64,000 nucleotides of DNA from Amia ocellicauda. Taxonomy: Eukaryota > Chordata > Actinopteri > Amiiformes > Amiidae. The position numbers and the translations under genes were made by a program. The notes under the pieces were generated by a model. It did not search any database and was not told the origin of the DNA. It worked only from the letters and a program-made list of their open reading frames with translations. The stretch covers positions 1,947,001-2,011,000 of the forward strand of contig NC_089851.1 in the NCBI RefSeq assembly GCF_036373705.1, in the 5' to 3' direction. Numbering within the stretch: position 1 is the first letter of the stretch; every line of letters begins with the position of its first letter. Shown here piece after piece: positions 10,560 through 22,400 of the stretch.

Positions 10560-11059
10560 CAAACAAAAATATTTTTTATTTATTTAAGAATTGAAGCATA
10601 CAAAAACTATAATATCAAAACAAAATTCAACTGAAGCAAAATCCATATGCCATTGAAGATTCATAGATTTATAGAAATGGTACTTAACAAAAAAGCATAT
10701 ACATACACACATAAATACACACAATTACAAAATCAGAGAAATGTACAATTTGAGGTTTGAAGTCACCTGCCTTCTGACCTACAGTCAAATTTCGAGTGCA
10801 TATAGATCAACTAATGCTACTGCACTAGATGCATAGATAAATAATGACAACAATATTGTGTAAGAATATGTATACATAAGTATATGTAAGTATCTGAAGA
10901 ATTTGATCTCTACAGTACAGTTTACCAAAACCATCTGCGTAAGGGACCAGAAGAACATGACTCCAGGCGTGTAAGAGTTGCTGATTGAACATTTCTTGAA
11001 CGATGAATTACTGTAATTGGCTTGACGACAGACAGAATGACATGTGACTGAATGATTGT
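10560..11059 (-). other. Probable 3' UTR of the YMTM receptor gene
   Basis: On the minus strand the sequence after the stop at 11062-11060 is A/T-rich and non-coding. AATAAA polyadenylation signals occur around 10570-10580. No other gene is visible here, so I infer a 3' untranslated region of about 480 nt. A 134-residue open frame through it is the out-of-frame continuation of the last coding exon. Confidence 0.5.
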
Positions 11060-13795
11060 TCATCTCACAGTTGCCATCCCAGTGGTTGCCCCATTCGGGG
11101 CTTTTACATCCAGGCTCTGCATGGTCATGTAGCCGCTGCTGTCTGTACTGATACTGTGTTGGAATTGGGCAGCACTCTGTTGAGGACAAAAATATATATG
11201 AATATATATGTAATGGGGCTCATATGGTATATGAGCAGGTTACAAGTGATGTAATCAGTACAGTGTTAAGCCTCCCATGTGGAGACCTGATTTTTTGGCG
11301 TAACGGCTTTAAAACTCTGGTGGACGGAGTCACTGCGGTGCGGAGTGCTTAGGGGAGCTTGGAATCCCGGGCGGGGAGCTCTGACTGCACCGCAGCGGCT
11401 CCACCCAGTGGCACGATCAGCCCGCTGCGCCTGCGCTGGGCAGACTGGGACTGGAGTTAGGAGGAGTGTGGGGCTGCTGCTGCTCGGCTCTGTTTGGAAA
11501 AAAATCTCATTCTTTATTTGTTCTGTTTGCACTTGGGAATCCAGTAACAAAAAACCTACAATATACATGTAAACTAATTGACACTGTAGGACTGTATTTA
11601 TTATAAAAGTATTGCATTATTACTTTTTCTTTTCTTTTTCTTACCAAATAATTTATTTGAATAGTTTGAAGTTTCAACATTATTTAAACTGTGCTGGAGC
11701 TTTTATGGCACTGGCAACTGTGAAACCTTCTTTTATGTAACTGTGTATTTAAAATACTGTGTGTGATATCTATGTGACATTGAACCATTTTTCTGATACT
11801 TCCTGTGTTCTTCAGTGGAAATGTCATCAGTGGTAATTGTGAAATCTCACCATGCTGACTCTTGCGCAGACAGACTGAAATGCTTCGGCCACTGCTCTTC
11901 TTCCTAGAAATACAAAAGGAAGAGATTCAAGTAACATGGGGACAGGGTACCCCAGGTTAGGATAGCTGTGTTCTTGCGTCGCCACTCTCTCATCTTAGAG
12001 AAGACTCACCGACTGCTCTCTTCTGAGGCCTCAGCAGTAAAATGGCCACCGGCAGCAGGACGGTGAGGGTGACTGCCACTGTCACCGCGATCACCAGGAC
12101 CCCAGACTCCGAACTGGGGAAACATAAGCCCGGTCAGTGAAAGAGAACATGAGACCAAGCAGCTACTTCTACTCAGGATCATCATGAATTTAGGTGTTAT
12201 TTCAAAATGTAATGATTTACTTCTTCATTGAAGTGGGGTAACGTTAATTTAGTAGCATAAATATCTGTGTTTTTAGATATAGGTGTTCCTAAAACTTTAA
12301 CCAAGGACGACAGTGTTTTAATGAGAAACAAAACAGGTTAGTACATATGGCCCGACTCTAGTATGGGCCCAGTGACCACATGATCAGTTCATCTGAACAG
12401 CTGGTATGAAAGCAAAACTCAGAGTTGCCCCTGACGTCTAGAGAACGTCTTTGGCACAAACAAACAGAACTTCCCACACAGAGGAAGTCTGCCGAGCATC
12501 ACTTTTACCTGCAAAATATGCAATATATCCAACCACCACTGCAGTAGTATTAGTTTATTAGTAACAGGTCTTTTACTTGGTGGTGCTGTTTGATCCTGGC
12601 CCTGTGTGGCCTGATCTCCCCGCATCACGGTTTTGTCCAGATGCTTCAGTTTCCTACCAGGTCCCACATGCTGCTTAGGTTGATTGGCTACTGTAATGTA
12701 GCGAGTATTGACTGATGCTTTCATTTAATAATAAAGTTTCTTGATCTATTATTGTCATACTATTTAGCTATAAAGGAAGCTTGAGGTTACACGGTGAAAA
12801 CTACACTACCTTGTAGAAGTAGAAGTAATGTCTGTGGAGAAATGAACAAGAAAAGAGTTACACTTGAGTCCTGAGTGCTGAACATGACCCCGACTGAAAC
12901 TATTATGTCTGTATAGTTTCTGTAAGGGTTTATATTTTTCTGTTGTTAACTTGGTAAATGCAGTATGTAAATAAATAAACTAACAACAAATGTACATGAT
13001 GCTGTACCACAAAAGCACTGCCAAAATAAAGATCTGCTTCAGACATGCACATTCCCCTCACTGTCTGTCGGGAGAACTTAGTGCCAAGCAAATCACCACT
13101 GGACATTCAGATTAGAGAAAGTCAAACAAAGGTTTACGTGGAATTCTCTTACCTTCCGCCCTGCCGATGGCTTTGGAGCAAAACTGATAATAAAGCTTGA
13201 TGCACAGACTTAGGGTTGAGTTCAGCCACAGCGGCTCGTCCTCCAAGCCCCTCCATTTTGAGTCATTGCTTCTGTTAATCACAATGTTGCAGCAGTCGCT
13301 GGTGTTTCCTATACAGCAGTATTCCAGACCATCGACCGTGTAAAATTCATAGTGACAGTAAATGGGGTGCTGTGTTTCTCTTTCGATTCGCAGGTTGGTT
13401 TTTTCTAGACCACTGGTGGAGGAGCCTGCAGTGAAATTAGATTAATAGGGCTTTTGAATCAAGGAGGACTTGGAGCAGAGGCATGCCACCCTGGAGGTCA
13501 CATGCCACCACACAGTTGTATAGTGATCATTTTTGTTATTTGACTATACGCTATTTGCCTTCAGTAATTAACAGTGACCTCTGACAGGACATCAATAAAT
13601 ACATACAAATAATAAGGAAAGAAGGCTCCAGCGCTGGAAGTTGTAACAGCTGAAGAAAGTTGATAAATAAATAAATAAAATGAAACTGAAGAACTGTACA
13701 AGGAAAACACTCAAGAAAAACAACAGCCGAAATCAATACTTACTCAGCTGAGCAGTCAGGAGGAGAAGGAGGAGCATTTCCACTGCGAAGCACAT
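11060..13795 (-). CDS. Unrecognised type I receptor with YMTM (PI3K-type) tail, six exons
   Basis: Six minus-strand exons join in phase: 13795-13744, 13425-13153, 12831-12810, 12113-12010, 11903-11851 and 11176-11060 (621 nt, 206 aa). Exon 1 is a hydrophobic leader; Met1 or Met7 could start it. Exon 2 is a compact ectodomain of about 90 residues with seven cysteines ('YCCIGNTSDCC', 'SLCIKLYYQFC') and four N-glycosylation sequons. Exon 3 is a 22-nt Ser/Thr stalk exon. Exon 4 is the membrane span ('SGVLVIAVTVAVTLTVLLPV') plus basic RPQKR. Exons 5-6 form the tail, with 'SSGYMTMQSL'. YxxM binds PI3-kinase p85 SH2 domains when phosphorylated, as in CD28 and ICOS. An odd cysteine count would suit a disulfide-linked dimer. 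The ectodomain does not look like a standard CD28 domain and I cannot name the family. Every splice site is consensus. Confidence 0.75.
11180..11850. other. Last intron of the YMTM receptor
   Basis: A GC-rich patch lies at 11330-11480; the rest is A/T-rich. Open frames on both strands across the patch mirror each other and show no recognisable domain. I see no exon here beyond those of the receptor. Confidence 0.4.
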
Positions 13796-13799
13796 TTGT

Positions 13800-14480
13800 G
13801 CACAACAACCTTATTTGTGTCCAAAGCCCTGTGAGAATTATGAGGATGTCCAGCTTTGGCACTTTATCCCTCCACTGGGTTCTTAAAACTTTTACTACAG
13901 GAAAACCATGACAGTGTCAGTGTTTCCCCCTTTACCAAATGTTCAGCCACTCGCAGGAAATTGCAACGTGTCTCGACTGTGATTGTCCATGTTTGCAGAA
14001 GACAACAGAGTGATGAAATGTGTAGAATGTCAAGGAATAATTTCCATTGGTCAGTGACACTTTACAGCAGAAATTGTCATATTCCCGGTGTGACTACACA
14101 CAGAGTAACGAAGGATTTTCCACCGAGTTCTTCATTAAATGCACATGATGAGGTAAGCAGCCAGAAGAGCCAGGCAGGCGGTTACATCTACAGAACTCTC
14201 CAGAATGAAGCAGATGGCACAGAAAACCTCACAACAACTCATCTGAGGTGTTGAAATGCAAACTGCTGTGAAAGGATATTGCAAAAAAACGCTAATTACA
14301 ACAGAGCAGGGTCTGTGTTATTGTGTGGTTTGCAACCGAAGTAGAAGTACGGCTACTGGCAGGTAGAGCTCGTGCTGTAGCCAGGCGAAGACGGCGTTCT
14401 CGATTGGGTATGGGCTATGGCCATTCACAATGATGCCTTTTGGACTCTGCAATGGCCCTGCAATGTCCATGGGCCTGATG
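13800..14480. other. Intergenic, no gene seen
   Basis: This lies between the receptor start (minus strand) and a Gypsy remnant. An open frame at 13856-14254 has no recognisable domain, signal peptide or splice context and is probably chance. The receptor promoter should be just above 13800, but I see no clear TATA box. Confidence 0.4.
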
Positions 14481-15090
14481 GAGAATGTACTGGCCTTGGT
14501 TGCGACTGGACAGCAATCCAGGAGTCCACGGGGTGCACCCCAGCCAGACTAATGCTGGGGAGGCAACAGCGCTCACGGTGGACCTGGCTTTCGGGTCGCC
14601 ACCCAGGTATGAGGCCCAGCCCCCAGCCGTCTGGACTGTGAGTGGGAGCTCCAGAAGCGCATGCTCCAGGTGTGTCCTTCCATCAAGCCCACCTCACACA
14701 GGCTGGTGCACGCCACACTGACACTCACAGAGCTCTACCCAAAACTCACACTATCCTGGGAGGGCTCCCGTGAGAACTCAGTGGACGAGGTGTGCTAACG
14801 GGTTCTCCTTTGGACCACAATTGGCCCATCAAGACAACACCTCCACCAGGCTGCGAGAGTCAGGCAGCGAGGCAGGAGGATCAGCCATCACCTCAGAGGG
14901 GCCAGCAGGCCAGATGGCCCCCATATGGCTTCAGGGCTTTGTGTGCAACCTGGGGGGGTTGTTTGAGATGCCGGTATGTCTGGCTCCAGAGGTGGGGGCA
15001 GTGTAATGCCCTCTGCTGGATGCTACTTGGCATTAGCATATTGGGGACAAATGCACCCCCCTGCCTTGACAAATGGTGGACGTAAGGGAC
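14480..15090 (+). pseudogene. Ty3/Gypsy integrase C-terminal scrap
   Basis: At 14510-14570 one frame reads 'QESTGCTPARLMLGRQQRS'; a neighbouring frame continues with 'TVDLAFG'. This is the conserved post-catalytic segment of Gypsy integrases, which carry a 'TG.SPA.LMLGR..R.P.DL' pattern. The switch of frame near 14575 shows decay. GC-rich sequence to about 15090 is probably the rest of the element's 3' end, but I recognise no further domain. Confidence 0.65.
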
Positions 15091-15298
15091 AATGGGGAGA
15101 GAAGCACGGATGTAAATAGTCTGAGGTTGTTAGGGAGGGTCAGTGTACAGCCCTGTGTCCCCTGTTCCCTCCTGTGTTGCAAAACAACAATTGAGATTAT
15201 ATCGGTTATATTTTATTGAGATTGTATCGGAAATTGGATTTGCCTCCCCAACTGACCCCGCTCAGTTTGGCCTTGTATGCATAGCTGTCTATTTGCTG

Positions 15299-15300
<2 letters not shown>

Positions 15301-15329
<29 letters not shown>
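15301..15329. repeat. (AC)n microsatellite
   Basis: An uninterrupted AC dinucleotide run of about 14 units. Confidence 0.95.
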
Positions 15330-15331
<2 letters not shown>

Positions 15332-15479
15332 GAGGTCCAGACAGACATACAGTAGTGTTAATCTCACGAGTGAAATTAATACTTGCATTTAATATAAGTG
15401 AATCAATTCAAAATGCAAATGTGTTCATCTTTAGTATCAAATGCATAACTGTTTGAAATGTTATCAGTACTGAATCAGC

Positions 15480-15700
15480 GAAAGCAGCGAATGAACTCGA
15501 GTTCACTTGAGTATGTTAGTTTCGCACCCGCACGGTCGGACTCATCAAAGGCGTTTGGGGAGTCTGCGCAGTGCGTCGCTTGCGGGACATGGTCCGAGAG
15601 AGGGCGTGGTCTGCGCACTGGAGAGGCTACCTGCTGAAGGTAAAGAAAAGAGAAAAGTTTCCCTTCTTTCTGACACCGACGAGCTATTACACAGAAAGGT
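15480..15700 (+). promoter_or_regulatory. Likely upstream promoter and noncoding exon 1 of the topoisomerase gene
   Basis: CpG content rises around 15520-15620 ('cgcacccgcacggtcgg', 'cagtgcgtcgcttgcggg'). Good donor sites follow at 15640 ('CTGAAG|gtaaag') and 15699 ('AGAAAG|gtaaag'). The first coding exon at 16456 begins directly after an acceptor ('ccatgtctcag'), so a separate upstream noncoding exon is required. This is the best candidate. No TATA box is evident, in keeping with a housekeeping promoter. Confidence 0.45.
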
Positions 15701-16473
15701 AAAGTATGGATTTGAATTGCAACATATTTTACTTTCAAACAACACTCGCAGTCTGAAGCACAGGGTCTTTAACCAACAGCGCAGCAGTTCATAGCAACGT
15801 GTTTCTTTGTGCTTCATCGCCTGTGAAGCGTGTGTGCGCGTCCTCTCACCCGTGCAGCTCTCCTCACTCACTGCTGCTGGCTGGGGTTTGAACGAAAGCG
15901 GAATTGAATTGATATAGTTCTGGAGGCCAGACTGATACACATGTGTGTTTATTATAATATAACAGTTTTTAATGAGAACCTACAATGTCGCTGTGATTTT
16001 GTGCGCTTGCATATTATTTTAACTATCGCTTTACGTTATGCTTAATGCGTTTGTCGTCGGACTGTAATTTGGTCGAAATAAGAAAAAAAAAAAAGTTAAA
16101 GTGGTTTACATTCGTGTTTCTGCATTTGTCTTGTACCCGTCCTGTAGCCCACATCCCTGCTATCACAGTTTTGCTCAGCGCAAGGTGCGTCTGCGTCGGC
16201 AGGGCTGCTCCTCTCCGACTGCGCACAGTGCGGGGCTGTGACCTGTATTTGTACAAGGACAATGCCCTGGCGTTAAAACCAATAACCATTTGTATCTGTA
16301 TGTGTATACATCATATTGTATATACGTATATAATTCATAGTGCAATACATAATCATTGCTTTTCAGACCATTGGAGACATGAGTGCATGTCTAGGTACAG
16401 GCCTGACTTGTTAGTTTTATTGGTCTCATATTAAACCTTTCTGTCCATGTCTCAGGGGTGTCTGAAAGGAGAG

Positions 16474-19400
16474 ATGGACGGGGAGAGAGGAGGCCACGAG
16501 ATGGCAGAGCTGAACGGAGACTCCCAGAGGAAGAGGGCTTCATCGGGAACAAACGGAGACAGGTGTGCCAGTGGCAGGTGTGGCCCCTCTAGGCCCCCTA
16601 CTTTGCTCGCTCACCAGAGCTGGCCGCCCCTGCCTGAGCTGCACACACAACTGGTTGAATTGATGAAAAGCCTAGTCTGGGTCCAGGTGTTTGTAAACTG
16701 ATTATTTGTGGTGAAGGATAAAGTGTGCTGGGTGGCGGCTCCCCCGGACCAGGACCAGCACTTCTGAAAGCATCTTCCATCAGTCGCTTGTTAAATACGT
16801 AATGCTGCTTTTGTTGATCTGCATATTTATCTCCTGTTGCCAGCAAACAGAACAAGGACTCATCCAAGACGAAGAGTAAACACAAACACAAGGATCATTC
16901 GATGGAGAAGCACAGCGACTCTAAGAAGGAGAAGGTACCACAGTACAGCAGTGTTGTGTTATCAGGAAGCTACTTTTCTTTCTTTTTTTAATGTAAAAAC
17001 TCTTTAATGCTGCAGGTGAAATCCTCCAGCCCAAACCTGCCCGTGAAACCCCTGCAGGAGCCCAAGGTCACCAGGTGAGTCCTGCCAGCACCAAGCTGCC
17101 TGCTGGGCAATGCAGGAAATGCATCCAGTAACACCGTGGGATATTGTGGTCGAAGGCCATGTTCATAACAACAAATTCAAGAAAAGGTGTCTTAACACGC
17201 GTGGGTCCTGAGCTGTATGTTTTGTTCCCGCCAGCTCTGAAAAGCCCCTATATCCGGATCTTGGGAACAGCAGGCTAGAACACGAGAGAGACCGAGCTGG
17301 AGTGGTGAGACGGCCCTGCCACACAAGATTATTTACATATATATACTTTTATTATCATTGATGCGGTCTCATTTCAGAAGAGGTGCATATTACATTTAAT
17401 AGATGTATTCACACATGGACTGGTCTCTGCAACTCATATGCTTGACCCAAGTATACACATATAAGTGGATAAATATAATTGAAGCTTTTAAGCAGATAAG
17501 GTTTAGGTTCTTAGTATTGCTTTGGTGAAAGTGTCCTGCATTTTGGTAAAAAAAAAAAAAGTCAATCTCATCCCTGTGAGACGTCAGGGGTCTAAGATAC
17601 TGCTGTACAATGTGCAAGATTTAGTAATGTGTCTTGGGTCTCTTCCTCCCTGCAGGAGAGGCACCCTGGGTCTCATGAAAAGTAAGTTGAAGCTGAGAAA
17701 CATTAAGAAGAAAGGCAAGAAAGAACAACATCCAACTTCATGTGGATTTAAATATTCAAATTGTATTTCCTTTTGTCAGTTATTCATCTTAACAACCACA
17801 TTCCTGAAAGTAAAAAATCTGATTAAGAACATCCACCTTTATTGTGGTTATTATTAGAATACATTTTATTTATTTAAATTGTAGGCTCATGTGACAGAAG
17901 CACCCAATGGTGTGTGTTGTGTTGCAGTGTGAAGAGGAGATCGGACTCGGTGGATCTGAATAACAACGTGTCCCCAGGGCGTGGGGGAGAGAAGCTCAGT
18001 GTCGGCCAGGCCACGCCACTGCAGCTCCATCAGCAACACGGCTCTGACAGGTCCGGTCACCCTGACACTGCGTTCTCCTGCTCAACACTCCTGCTTTCTC
18101 TTCACTCCGCTCCTCTTCATCCCTTGTCCTTTGCCACTATTTATCTTTATCCATCCATCTGCAGATTTCAGCACAAGGACAAGAAAATAAAAACTGAGCA
18201 TTCGTCACAGAACCACACAGATGGCGGCGAGGGGGACACCCTAACTAGCACAGGGCTGAAGAGTGACACCAATAACAACTCGGAGGAGGCTGTGGAGGAC
18301 AGGTGAGGGAGAGGAAGCTCAATAGGTGTCCATCTCATCACAACGAGCACGTGGAGCTGCTGTAAGAACATGAGATGATTGAAGGCCTTGGTTTGTATAA
18401 AGCCTCTGCGATGCTAGTGAAGAGCTGCATCTTAAACACAAGGAAGGTTTGCAATCTTCAGTTCTCCAAATGTTTTTGTTTCTTCTTCTTTCAGATCGGA
18501 GAGTAACGCAAAGAAAAACAAGGCCACCAGGGACAGAGATGTTAAAAAAGAGGTAATTTGTGTGAGTTTTGTGCATTAAAACCTTGAGACAGGATTTAAA
18601 CACTGACAGATACAGGTGTCTGTACAGGTAGAGATGGAGGCTTATACAGGTGTGTCATGGACATGCAGTCAACTGTGGGTTCATATAAGTACTGTGTTAA
18701 CTGTGATCGCATCTACTGAAATATCAGCATTGCTTTAAATTGAAAGACCATCAAACTGGTCTGTAGGGGAGACACCCCAGGTGAGTGTGACCTTTACAAA
18801 GCACTGTGGTCTTACTGACAACTGTGACCCCTTTTAAAATTGCAGAAAAGAAGCAGCAGAGAGGAAAACACAGGGAAGAAAGAGGAGGACGAGGAGCTGA
18901 AGAAGCCCAGAGAGAACAAGGAGTGGGAGGCAGAGAAGAGGCATACAAAAGAGGGGAAAGATAGAGGAAGAAAACAGGGCCAAGTGAAGGAGGAGAAAAA
19001 GCCAGGGAATAGAGGCAAAGAAAAGCCCACAGAGGAAACAACAAAAAGAAAACGCACAAAAGGAGGGGAGAATGAGGAAGGGACGCTTCAGAAGAAGAGG
19101 AAAAAAGAGAAGAAAGTGGAGGAAAACGAGAAGAAATCCAAGAAGGAGGAACGGGAGGAGAAGAAACAGCAGGAAGAGGCGACCAAGTGGAAGTGGTGAG
19201 GAGGCTCAGAGGCCTGCTGCTCAGTACAGGGAGGGAGGCTGCCGTTCTCAGCCCTGGCCCTGGAGGAGCCCGTCTCGGCTCTACACTGAACCCTTGACTG
19301 GACTGATGGTGATGCTCTTATCTGCCCCTGGTCAGACTGTCCTCAGCTCTGAAACCGGGGCAGAGCGGTCAGGTCAGTAGGTAACGACAACCGCAACGCC

Positions 19401-22400
19401 GGGGCTGGAGTGGAAGCCAGCGAGCCGACACAGGGAGGGCACTCCAGGACTGGGGCCGGGAGCCGCGGCTGTGAGGCTCAGTCTGCTGGCAGACAGCCGG
19501 CTCACAGGTGCTCAAACCAGGATACGCCATCGTAGATATAGATCGGTACATAGAGAGGGAAGGTTCGCTGTGTTGAGGTTTAAAAGTGGAGCAAGTTTAT
19601 CCCAAACTAGTTAATAATATAGATTAGAAAGCTGCACAGCAGTCTTCCTTCAGTCTTGTTTTAGTTAGCTGAAATCTACCCACAGCCCAAACTAGTGACA
19701 GATGCATTTTCTTTATTTAGACATTACATTCACAGCACTTGCATGTAGTCAAAAGCAACTCCTAAGTACATTTGCAACTTGGAACTCATTTTCAAGCGCT
19801 TGCTGCCACCTGTGGGTTTTATTCTTGAAATGTGCAACATGCACGCCAAACAGTCTACATCCAGTACATTCAAATATTTTTTAATGTCCAGGTACTTTAA
19901 GTAAAGACTAACTTTTTAAACTTTCTATTTTTAACGCTTTGAAATTGAGCCTTTGTGTCGATGACCGGTGTGACCGTCTTCTCTCTGGCACGCCGGCAGC
20001 GCTGTGCGTCTTTCCGCGGGGCGGAAGTAGGCGCTGCACAGGAAGCTGCGTGGGAAGTGAAAACGCTCTATTCTTCCCACGTGTGAGACGCGCTTGACTC
20101 GTCCTCGGGATTTGCTACCTGGGATGATCAGCTGTGGCGGCGCTGCGGCTCGATTGATCTGCGGTTCCCTGAAACTGAGCGCGAAGTCCGCTTTCTCTGT
20201 GCGTTTAGTACAGACCCTAAGATGCCCCGGGTCCGGCCTGCGGAGCCCAGTCAAGAAAGCGCGGAGGCTCGCAATAAGGTCACCGTGACGCTTTGCTATA
20301 GCAGTGATGATGAATGCAGTGTCTCGATTAAAAATAAGTGTAACGTTCTTTGAAAACGGCTCTATGTATTAAGTGTTTGCACTGGTTTTGTGACAGTTTC
20401 GCCCATCTACTGCGCAGCAAATCATATGTAGCCTGTGCCGGCTCTGCACGCTGAGCTGTAAAAGCCGAACGCAGTGACGCGGTGCGGGGCGGTGCGGGGC
20501 GGTGCGGGGCGGTCTCTGTGCACTGCATCTGTTTCACTGCAGGCTGTGAGATCAGCTCCCTGCACACCATTGACGTGTACTCAGTCTAATCAAATGCATG
20601 ACGCCAACGGTACTGCAGACCAGTCTGTTTAAATAAAGGTAATGCGTGTATTGTATCTATTTACTGACTGTAACAGGGGCGGGCCCAGGAGGACAGGTGT
20701 TCAGGTGTTTCCTTCCCAGGGTCCGAGCTTCAGAGCTCTGCTGGATATTGATTTACTATGTTCACTTCATATGTTTATCAAGGTTGAGCTATTTGAGCTA
20801 TACAAATCTGACTGTTAATGTCCTTGCGAGTTTTTTAGTTGCTTATTCCTCAGGTGTGCATACATTTCTCGTAGGGATGTTCAAGGTGCTTGTGTGGGGA
20901 GACATCTGTGTTGTTGTGTGTGTCCTGTACTGCTGTGCTCTGTGTGGAGTTTGTTTTTTCACCAGCTTGCTGTCTGTGTGCAGGTGGGAGGAAGGCCAGT
21001 CCTCCGATCGCATCAAGTGGAAGTTTCTTGAGCACAAAGGTCCTCTCTTCGCACCCGAGTACGAGCCGCTGCCAGAACATGTCAAGTTCTACTACGATGG
21101 TGAGATCCAAACCACAGCCTCCCCTCAGGAATCTGTTTTTATTCCATTTCTGTTCTGTACTCTATGGTCTGTTTTGGGAAATTGGTGTTTTCCACCCCCC
21201 TGCCATCTATTCCCGATGTTCCTGTGACAAACATTTCAGCTATGCTGTTACATTCACCTAGTTTATGTGCTCTGATTGTAATTGAGTTGTTAATCTATTG
21301 TATTGTGGAATATGCACAGAACTTGCATGGAAATCTGTGTGTATATTGTTTTTTAGTAACACATTTAAATTGAAATTTGATTTATGGTTGAACCCGCTAT
21401 AGTATTTTTTTATTTCCTTCTGCCATGTAGGGCCATAGTGTTCAGCTTCTCTGACTCCTCCAGGTGAATGTATTGATCCAGCTGCCTCTCCCTCCACAGG
21501 AAAGCCCTTCAAGCTCAGTTTGGAGGCAGAGGAAGTGGCCACGTTCTTCGGCAAGATGTTGGACCACGAGTACACCGACAAGGAGGTGTTTCGCAGTAAT
21601 TTCTTCGGGGACTGGCGAGAGGTGCGTCTCTTTATCAAAGTTACAGAATTATCGGAATTCCACACTGTCCAGTCGGGGCCTTTTCTCATTGGTTTTAACT
21701 AACTTATGAAAGCTTGAAAACAAAACAAACCTCCTGTAATAATTTAAGGAAGCATGTTAAAGCAACATTCATCACTATACTCATCCTCCTTAAAAGTGAT
21801 CCTAAGAACAAAGGTTTCCAAAGGAGTGGAGGCTGAGCCCTCTCCCTTGCTTGTTTGTGGGCTAGCGGTTGGCACCCACCCCCCGCACCCCTTGAAATAT
21901 CATGTTTCACCAGGAAATGACGCCCAGAGAGCGCAAGGTGATCACCGACCTGTCCAAGTGCGATTTCACGGAGATCCATAAATACTTTGCGGACAAGGTG
22001 GAGGAGAAGCGTGCGATGACCAAGGAGCAGAAGCAGGTGAGGCCAACGTCCGCGGGGCCTTGCGCTCCTGTCCGCCTCGGACCTGTTGGGTGGTCGAAGG
22101 CCGGTGGGCTGCAGGTCGTGGTTTTTTTTGTACTGGGAAAAGAGTGTCTGTGGAGGGACAGTGTCTGTGGGGACACTCGGTGAATCCAAAACAGGCTGAA
22201 TTAATGTGTCTGTGCTTCTTGCCCCACCCCAGGAGCTGAAGAAGGAGGCGGACAGGCTGACGGAGGAGTACGGATACTGCATCCTGGACGGGCACCGCGA
22301 GAAGATCGGCAACTTCAAGGTGGAGCCGCCCGGGCTGTTCCGGGGCCGCGGGAGCCACCCCAAGATGGGCAAGCTGAAGAAGAGGATCCAGCCTGAGGAC

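Noticed and set aside
14770-15085. Possible GC-rich gene downstream of the Gypsy scrap
   Set aside because: Overlapping frames compete, no start or splice context is seen, and adjacency to integrase motifs suggests retroelement remains.
18751-19059. Minus-strand Leu/Phe/Pro-rich frame that looks like membrane segments
   Set aside because: It is the complement of the Lys/Glu-rich coding exon; hydrophobicity is a by-product of reading A/G-rich DNA backwards.
19072-19380. Arg-rich open frame overlapping the topoisomerase Lys/Glu exon
   Set aside because: It is the shifted reading of the A/G-rich exon at 18846-19195 and continues into intron; it has no independent support.
20646-21227. 193-residue frame with hydrophobic stretches before the 20984 exon
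   Set aside because: It reads through the intron into the real exon; the acceptor at 20983 and phase with two upstream donors explain the coding part.
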